64,000 nucleotides of DNA from contig NZ_JAKGAN010000004.1 of NCBI RefSeq assembly GCF_023061135.1, positions 62,001-126,000 on the forward strand, written 5' to 3'. The translations under genes were made by a program, and so were the position numbers. The notes below the pieces were generated by a model. It was given only the letters and a program-made list of their open reading frames with translations, made no database searches and was not told where the DNA came from. How positions within the stretch are numbered: the stretch's first letter is position 1; each line of letters begins with the position of its first letter. This DNA is from Chromohalobacter sarecensis. Its GTDB lineage: Bacteria > Pseudomonadota > Gammaproteobacteria > Pseudomonadales > Halomonadaceae. Below are positions 58,799 through 64,000 of the stretch, in pieces.

Positions 58799-60630
58799 GC
58801 GCGCTTTCTGGCCACGGCCGTCAACAACGCTTCGGCATGCGTTGGCGTCAGGGCGATGGAGAAGACATGGCCTTGAATGCTATGGCAGTGAAAGTCGCGC
58901 AGTAGCGTGACCTGGGCGACGCTTTCCACGCCCTCGGCGACGACCTGCATGCCGGCATCGCGCCCCAGCGAGACGATCGAGTGCACCAGCGAGGCTACGC
59001 GTGGATCGTCGCAGATGCGGTCGATGAAGCTCTTGTCGATCTTGAGCGTGTCGAACGGAATCCGCGTCAGGTACGAAAGCGACGAATAGCCGGTGCCGAA
59101 ATCATCAATGGCGAACCCCACGCCACGGCGCTTGAGACGCTGCATGCTGTCGATGATGGCCTCGGGGTCGTCGATCAACGAGCGCTCCAGCACTTCCAGA
59201 TTGAGCAATCGCCCGGGTAGGCAGTGGCGCGTGAGCAGTGAGTCGATCAAGTCGACGAAGGCGGGCCGCGCGAGCTGCTCCTGAGACACGTTGACGGACA
59301 CCGGTAGCAGGGCGTGGCCTCGGTCGCGCCACGTGGCCAGTTGCTGGGTGACGGTTTGCAGAACCCAGGTATCCAGTTGATCGCCGAGATCGATTTCTTC
59401 GCTGATATCGACGATATCCTGGGGGCTGACTTGCCCCAGTTCGTTGTCATGCCAACGCAGCAAGGCCTCGAATCCTTTTACTTGGTAGCCGTGTATGGCG
59501 ACCTGCGGCTGGTAGTGGAGCCGGAAGCGATCTTCGGCGAGTGCCGAGGCCGTGCGGCGGCGCAGCAAGTTGCGTCGCGTCAGGCGTGGCAGCAGCGCGG
59601 GCGTATCGAGTCGCAGCAGGGTGTCGCCGCGCTCGTTGTGGAGGCGCCGGCAGGTATGCTGCAGGGCGGAGAGGATGTCATCGGCATGGCCGAGTTGAGT
59701 GGCGTCCTGTGCCCAGACCACGCGTGCGGGGGCGGTGACGCTCTTGCCGGCGGCGATATAGGGCGCCCGCAAGGTCTCGGCCAGCGTCGCCATGGTGTCG
59801 GCCATGCGCGCGGGATCCCCCTGGTAGAGCAGCACCCCGAGGCGTTGATCGTCGATGCGTGCCAAGTCGAAGACGAAACCGTCGAGGGCTTTCTCAACCC
59901 GCGCGATGCCGCGCATGAGCACTTCGTTGCTGGCCTGTAGCGAGAAGCGCGTACGCACCGCGCGCATGCCGTAGAGATCGATGGCGGCGACGCCACAGAA
60001 TGTCTCAGTTTTGGGCAATGCCGCCAGGCGCGCCTGGATGAGTTGCTGAAAGCGCTGTTGCGTGGCCAGCCGAGTTTGCGGGTCGAATTGGGAGCCGATC
60101 TCGGCCCGCGCGTGTTCGAGGCGTGTGATGACGTCGTCGCCGATCTCGTTTTCCACCAGGCGTGCCAAGTCGAGCAATATCTCGCGCTGCTGGGCGTTGA
60201 AGCGCCTTGGGCGACGGTCGATCACGCACAGCGTGCCCAGTGGCAGGCCCGAGGCCATGCGAATGACGGCGCCGGCGTAAAAGCGGATGTAGGGCGTGTC
60301 GGTGACCAGGGGATGAGCGTGAAAGTGGGGATCGTTGGCGGTGTCCTCGATCACCAGCATCTGGCGCTCGAGCAGGGCATGCGCGCAAAAGGCGTCGTCG
60401 CGGGAAATCTCGCAGGCATCGATGCCGAAACGCGATTTGAACCACTGGCGGTGGCGGTCGATCAGCGTGATCAGCACAATGGGCACGTCGAAGACCCGCG
60501 CGGCCAGTCGGGTGATGTCGTCGAAACGCTTCTCGGGCGGTGTATCCATCAGGCCTAGACGTTGGAGTTCGTCGAGGCGGCGCGCTTCATCGCCATGATC
60601 GGGGGCGCCGACCCCAGGGGCGTTTGCCAT
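58756..60630 (-). CDS. GAF - degenerate GGDEF - EAL c-di-GMP phosphodiesterase
   Basis: The 624-residue protein contains a GAF sensor domain (about 25-165), a GGDEF-like domain (about 185-345) whose active site reads RIDDQRLG and so is probably inactive, and an EAL domain (about 360-610) with GFEALLRW, LNLEVLERS, DDFGTGYSSL, KIDKSFI and VAEGVE intact. It should hydrolyse c-di-GMP; it has no membrane segment. The start is ATG 60630 or 60666. Its 3' end overlaps phoU by 43 bases, tail to tail. The GAF ligand is unknown. Confidence 0.88.
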   Translation of the reverse strand: MANAPGVGAPDHGDEARRLDELQRLGLMDTPPEKRFDDITRLAARVFDVPIVLITLIDRHRQWFKSRFGIDACEISRDDAFCAHALLERQMLVIEDTANDPHFHAHPLVTDTPYIRFYAGAVIRMASGLPLGTLCVIDRRPRRFNAQQREILLDLARLVENEIGDDVITRLEHARAEIGSQFDPQTRLATQQRFQQLIQARLAALPKTETFCGVAAIDLYGMRAVRTRFSLQASNEVLMRGIARVEKALDGFVFDLARIDDQRLGVLLYQGDPARMADTMATLAETLRAPYIAAGKSVTAPARVVWAQDATQLGHADDILSALQHTCRRLHNERGDTLLRLDTPALLPRLTRRNLLRRRTASALAEDRFRLHYQPQVAIHGYQVKGFEALLRWHDNELGQVSPQDIVDISEEIDLGDQLDTWVLQTVTQQLATWRDRGHALLPVSVNVSQEQLARPAFVDLIDSLLTRHCLPGRLLNLEVLERSLIDDPEAIIDSMQRLKRRGVGFAIDDFGTGYSSLSYLTRIPFDTLKIDKSFIDRICDDPRVASLVHSIVSLGRDAGMQVVAEGVESVAQVTLLRDFHCHSIQGHVFSIALTPTHAEALLTAVARKRAYSPSDSSSSPGAV

Positions 60631-60932
60631 GAGGTGTTCTCTTGTCGCGATGCCGGGCCGCGTCATCTACAGGCCGGGGAGGCGCGTTAACGCTGCCGTG
60701 CAGGCATCCCGGTGGTAGCCACGTTAGCACACTGACGTGCCGCGCTTGGCCGCTATTCGCCGAGTTGCGCCGAAAGGCCGAGCGGGTCATGCGTTTTACT
60801 GAGCACGGAGTCTGAGAGAACCTCATACTGGTATTAAATTTCTCATCCAATGCGGGAGATGGGCGCTGGGGCCGCCGCGTGGCATGCTGTGGCGCAGGGC
60901 CCGCGTTATCGTCTATCAAGGAATAAACCTCG
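60631..60932. promoter_or_regulatory. Divergent region between EAL gene and cysZ
   Basis: The roughly 300 bases between the two divergent genes hold no convincing gene. An AT-rich patch (GGTATTAAATTTCTC, about 60830-60845) may belong to the cysZ promoter, but no clear -35/-10 pair or operator was recognised. Confidence 0.25.
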
Positions 60933-61661
60933 ATGCTGCATGCGTTTACCGCCATCGGTCAGGGCACACGGCTGGTTCTGTCGCCGGGGATGCGGCGCTT
61001 CGTCATTGTGCCGGTGGCGATCAATCTGCTGATTTACGCCGCCACGCTAGGCTATTTGTTCACCCATTTCGGTGGCTGGCTCGACTACTGGATGCTCCAG
61101 GTGCCGTCCTGGCTCGAGTGGCTTGAATGGTTGGTCTGGCCACTGCTGGTGGTGAGCCTGCTGTTGGTAGTGTTCTTTTCCTTCACGTTGGTGACCAACC
61201 TGATCGCCGCGCCGTTTTATGGCTTTCTCGCCGAAAAGGTGGAATGGCGCCTGAGCGGGGCGCCGCCCAGCGATACGCGGGGGCTTTTCCGTGCCGGGGT
61301 CGACGCGCTGGGCCGGGAATGCGTCAAGCTGGGGTACATGCTGCCGCGCATGGCGTTGTTGTTCGCGTTCGGCTTCGTGCCCGGCGTGAACATCTTCATG
61401 CCGTTCTTGTGGGCCGCCTTTTCGGCGTGGATGCTGGCGATTCAGTACCTTGATTATCCGATGGATAACAATCAGGTGAGTTTTCGCGATATGCGACATC
61501 GATTGCGAACACGATTGTGGCCGACGCTGACCTTTGGCTTCGGTATGTCGCTGGCGACATGGGTGCCGGTGCTCAATCTAGTGCTGTTGCCGGGCGGCGT
61601 GGCGGGTGCAGTGATACTCTGGCGGCAGTATTATCGCCATCTACCGACTGTGACACGCTGA
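60933..61661 (+). CDS. cysZ: Sulfate transporter CysZ
   Basis: CysZ is an inner-membrane sulfate permease that feeds cysteine synthesis. The 242-residue protein has hydrophobic hairpins and the family pattern HAFTAIGQGTRLVLSPGMRR, RRFVIVPVAINLLIY, APFYGFLAEKVE, VPGVNIFMPFLWAAFSAWM and QYLDYPMDNN. ATG 60933 fits the family start. No other sulfur genes are adjacent. Confidence 0.9.
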   Translation: MLHAFTAIGQGTRLVLSPGMRRFVIVPVAINLLIYAATLGYLFTHFGGWLDYWMLQVPSWLEWLEWLVWPLLVVSLLLVVFFSFTLVTNLIAAPFYGFLAEKVEWRLSGAPPSDTRGLFRAGVDALGRECVKLGYMLPRMALLFAFGFVPGVNIFMPFLWAAFSAWMLAIQYLDYPMDNNQVSFRDMRHRLRTRLWPTLTFGFGMSLATWVPVLNLVLLPGGVAGAVILWRQYYRHLPTVTR

Positions 61662-61689
61662 ACGCTCTCGACGAGGCAGGAGACTCCGC

Positions 61690-62616
61690 ATGCAAGATAC
61701 GCAAGCGCCCTCGCCAGCGCCTTCCGTAGCGCCCGGCGGCTTTATTCGACGCCGCTGGGCGCTGGGCATCCTGATCGCGGCGGCCGTGGGCGCGTTCCTG
61801 GTGTGGTGGCTGGGCGCCCAGATGCGCGATTGGTTGAGCACATTGAGTACGCTTCAGGCGGGCATGCTGGCGAGTCTGGTGGCCGGGCTTTTCACGCCGC
61901 TAGGGGCGCTACCGATCATGGTGTTGCGCCACATCAGCCAGCGTCTCGAAGATGCCTTGATGGGCTTCGGCGCCGGTGTGATGCTGGCGGCCACGGCCTA
62001 CTCTCTGGCCATGCCAGCCTACGAGGACTCGCTGGCGCTCACCGGTACCATCGGCTGGGCCCTGACGATCGTTTGCGGGGGCATCGTGTGTGGCGGCATT
62101 CTGGTCTGGGGCATGGATCGTTTCGTGCCCCATGAGCATTTCGCGCTGGGCAAGCAGGGCGGCGCGGATGCCTTGCAGATCCGGCGTATCTGGCTGTTCA
62201 TCTTCGCCATCACCATTCATAACTTTCCCGAAGGATTGGCGGTCGGCGTAGGTTACGCACGCGGCGATATGGCCGCCGGGGTGGCGCTGACGCTGGGTAT
62301 CGGCCTGCAGAATCTGCCCGAGGGGCTGATCGTCTCCCTGGGGCTGCTGGCGATCGGTTATTCGCGCCTCACTGCATTGGGTGCGGCGTTATTGAGCGGC
62401 CTGGTGGAGCCCATCGGTGGGGTCATCGGAGCTCTCGCGGTGCATGTCGTGGACGCCTTGCTGCCCTTTGGCCTGGCCTTTGCCGCCGGTGCGATGTTGT
62501 TCGTGATCAGCCACGAGATCATTCCCGAGTCACATCGCAAGGGACACGAAGGCGATGCGACCTTCGGAGTGCTGGGAGGATTCATGCTGATGTTCGTGCT
62601 CGACAAGGTGTTCTGA
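61690..62616 (+). CDS. ZIP-family divalent metal transporter
   Basis: The 308-residue protein has about eight helices and the ZIP metal-site motifs HNFPEGLAVGVG and QNLPEGLIVSLG in helices 4 and 5, plus a cytoplasmic-loop HEHF. ZIP proteins import Zn2+ or other divalent cations. It carries an extra N-terminal helix (WALGILIAAAVGAFLVWWLG). It lies 130 bases before the Mn-type SOD, so manganese is a possible substrate, though unproven. Confidence 0.85.
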   Translation: MQDTQAPSPAPSVAPGGFIRRRWALGILIAAAVGAFLVWWLGAQMRDWLSTLSTLQAGMLASLVAGLFTPLGALPIMVLRHISQRLEDALMGFGAGVMLAATAYSLAMPAYEDSLALTGTIGWALTIVCGGIVCGGILVWGMDRFVPHEHFALGKQGGADALQIRRIWLFIFAITIHNFPEGLAVGVGYARGDMAAGVALTLGIGLQNLPEGLIVSLGLLAIGYSRLTALGAALLSGLVEPIGGVIGALAVHVVDALLPFGLAFAAGAMLFVISHEIIPESHRKGHEGDATFGVLGGFMLMFVLDKVF

Positions 62617-62640
62617 CCCCTTGCATAAGCCGCTAAGTAA

Positions 62641-62668
62641 TTGACAAACCTGCAATGAAAACTATTAT
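62641..62668 (+). promoter_or_regulatory. Probable sod promoter with overlapping AT-rich operator-like DNA
   Basis: TTGACA (62641-62646) is followed after 16 bases by TATTAT (62663-62668). The overlapping AATGAAAACTATTATTGTTA is AT-rich and loosely Fur-like. Fur repression of Mn-SOD is known in E. coli; for this site it is only a suggestion. Confidence 0.45.
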
Positions 62669-62746
62669 TGTTAGGTACAACGTGCCGTTGGTGCCATGTT
62701 GCACCAAGGCTCGACATTCGACGATAGATTGACAAGGAGGTATGTC

Positions 62747-63358
62747 GTGGCGCATCAACTACCGACGTTACCCTATGCTTATGATGCCCTGGAACCGCAT
62801 ATCGATGCGCTTACCATGGAGATCCATCACAGCCGTCACCATCAGACCTACGTCAACAATCTGAACGCTGCCCTTGAAGGCACGGATCTCGAATCGCTGC
62901 CGGTCGAAACCCTGATGGGTGAAATCGAGCGCGTTCCGGAAGCCAAGCGCCAGGCAGTGATCAACAATGGTGGCGGGCACGCCAACCATTCGCTGTTCTG
63001 GACGGTCATGTCGCCGCAGGGCGGAGGCAAGGCCAAGGGCGACCTGGCCTCGGCCATCGAAAGCGAGCTGGGCGGTGACGAAGCGTTCCGTGAAGCCTTC
63101 ACGCAAGCCGCCGTCAAGCGCTTCGGCAGTGGCTGGGCTTGGCTGTCCGTCACGCCTGCCGGGCGTCTGGTCGTGGAAAACACGCTCAACCAGGATAGCC
63201 CGCTGATGCACGGCAATACGCCGATTCTGGGGCTGGACGTGTGGGAACACGCCTATTACCTCAAGTATCAGAACAAGCGTCCCGAGTATATCAAGGCCTT
63301 CTTCGAGGTCGTCGATTGGGACGAAGTGGCGCGTCGTTACGCCGAAGCCACTGCGTAA
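62747..63358 (+). CDS. sodA: Superoxide dismutase [Mn] type
   Basis: The 203-residue enzyme dismutates superoxide. Metal ligands lie in [25 protein letters not shown] and [22 protein letters not shown] together with NQDSPL (the active-site Gln supplied late in the chain) is the Mn-type arrangement, matching E. coli SodA. The start is the GTG at 62747, preceded by AAGGAGGT; longer in-frame codons are rejected. An AraC-like regulator gene starts 18 bases downstream. Confidence 0.93.
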   Translation: MAHQLPTLPYAYDALEPHIDALTMEIHHSRHHQTYVNNLNAALEGTDLESLPVETLMGEIERVPEAKRQAVINNGGGHANHSLFWTVMSPQGGGKAKGDLASAIESELGGDEAFREAFTQAAVKRFGSGWAWLSVTPAGRLVVENTLNQDSPLMHGNTPILGLDVWEHAYYLKYQNKRPEYIKAFFEVVDWDEVARRYAEATA

Positions 63359-63376
63359 GCCTATCGGGAGTATGTC

Positions 63377-64000
63377 ATGGGCCCGGCGACAGGCATGATG
63401 AACGATGTCTCCGCGCCGGCCCAGTGCCTGACCATGGCAGATTTCGGCGCTTTCGAGCGCCGTTATCGTTTGTATCACCGCTTCCCCTCCTTGAACCACG
63501 ACGACGCCGCGTCCACCCCGGTGGCCGAGGGCTGGATCGACGAATGTCGTCCCGCCATGGGTGTCAGTCTCGTCGGTTCGCGCCTCACGATCCACCATAC
63601 CTACGAAACGCACGCCTTGGCCGACGCGCCGGCCCATGTGTCGATCATCGTCATACTCGAGGGTAGCGCGGAACTGTTACACGGTGGGCAGCATTTCGCC
63701 CTGGCACCGCGTGAAGCGCTAATGCTTACGCACGCCGGTCATCAGACGTTGAGTGCGCGTCATGCCGGTGGGCAGCGCCTGCGCGCGATCAATCTCACCT
63801 TGCTGGATACCGCACGTACGTCATACACGCGCTTGGCTGCGCCACTCGCCGAATTGCTCGATAACGCCGCCAGTGGGGCGTGGCGCTTGTCCTTGCCCGA
63901 AGGCGTCTGGCTGTCGCTCGAGGAGTGGTTGAATGCGCCACTGGAGGAGGCACAGCATGCCTTGCTCGGCGAGGGTCTGGCGCTGCAATTGATGGCTCAC
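63377..64000 (+). CDS. AraC-like regulator, N-terminal part (runs off the window)
   Basis: An open frame of 208 codons starts at ATG 63377 (GGGAG six bases upstream) and continues past the right edge. The protein has a cupin-like sensory region: THALADAPAHVSIIVILEGS, AELLHGGQHFALAPREALML and LRAINLTLLD, as in PchR/AraC-type regulators whose DNA-binding domain would follow. The HTH itself is not visible, so the family is likely rather than certain. The 18-base gap to sodA suggests cotranscription. Confidence 0.6.
   Translation, partial: MGPATGMMNDVSAPAQCLTMADFGAFERRYRLYHRFPSLNHDDAASTPVAEGWIDECRPAMGVSLVGSRLTIHHTYETHALADAPAHVSIIVILEGSAELLHGGQHFALAPREALMLTHAGHQTLSARHAGGQRLRAINLTLLDTARTSYTRLAAPLAELLDNAASGAWRLSLPEGVWLSLEEWLNAPLEEAQHALLGEGLALQLMAH

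Overview
The window is GC-rich, gene-dense chromosomal DNA from a gammaproteobacterium. The visible acidity of several proteins, the Pseudomonas-like order dnaA / rpmH-rnpA-yidC-mnmE ... mnmG-rsmG-parA-parB-atpIBEFHAGDC-glmU, and the E. coli/Pseudomonas-type sequence motifs suggest a halophilic Halomonadaceae member (Chromohalobacter/Halomonas-like). That placement is inference. The window starts inside dnaA and spans the origin neighbourhood. No tRNA, rRNA, CRISPR array, prophage or insertion sequence was seen.

Layout. 1-766: 5' end of dnaA (minus strand) and an AT-rich, DnaA-box-bearing origin region. 767-4560: rpmH, rnpA, yidC, mnmE; yidD, usually between rnpA and yidC, is not there. 4561-24219: a 19.7-kb block separating mnmE from mnmG, which are neighbours in Pseudomonas. 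It holds a ferrous-iron uptake operon (efeU-efeO-efeB-efeM) behind a Fur-like site; a minus-strand set (rlmJ, an OmpA-type lipoprotein, hemW-rdgB, an APH-like/P-loop kinase fusion, hemL, thiE-thiD-hemJ, a ClC channel); a plus-strand VpsT/CsgD-type regulator; and erpA plus a glutamine-type ABC transporter. The block ends in a second AT-rich region with DnaA boxes just upstream of mnmG, the position of oriC in enterobacteria. 24220-37444: mnmG-rsmG, parAB, the complete nine-gene ATP synthase operon and glmU. 37445-38311: an AT-rich methyltransferase gene that looks acquired. 38564-42259: glmR-glmS and hemB. 42291-49264: SDR, mltA, a YitT-like membrane protein, a DUF72 protein, an Na+-dependent NSS transporter with a potentially structured leader, a 64-residue protein and hexR. 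49350-58798: uvrD, a PsiE-like protein, a divergent thioesterase and pstS-pstC-pstA-pstB-phoU. 58756-64000: a GAF/degenerate-GGDEF/EAL protein convergent on phoU, cysZ, a ZIP transporter, Mn-type SOD and the start of an AraC-like regulator.

How the genes work together. Replication, segregation, tRNA modification (MnmE/MnmG), membrane insertion (YidC) and ATP synthase form the conserved origin-proximal core. Several genes serve tetrapyrrole synthesis (hemL, hemB, hemJ; HemW as heme chaperone), Fe-S assembly (erpA) and iron import (efe). GlmU and GlmS feed UDP-GlcNAc synthesis. The pst/phoU/psiE cluster handles phosphate. A VpsT-like regulator with a recognisable c-di-GMP-binding motif and an EAL phosphodiesterase point to c-di-GMP control of surface life.

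No wholly new multi-gene system could be established. The observations most worth following are the VpsT-like regulator, the split of EfeO/EfeM functions, the two origin-like regions, the AT-rich methyltransferase island, the 16-bp tandem repeats in the thioesterase/pstS promoter region and the structured leader of the NSS transporter.
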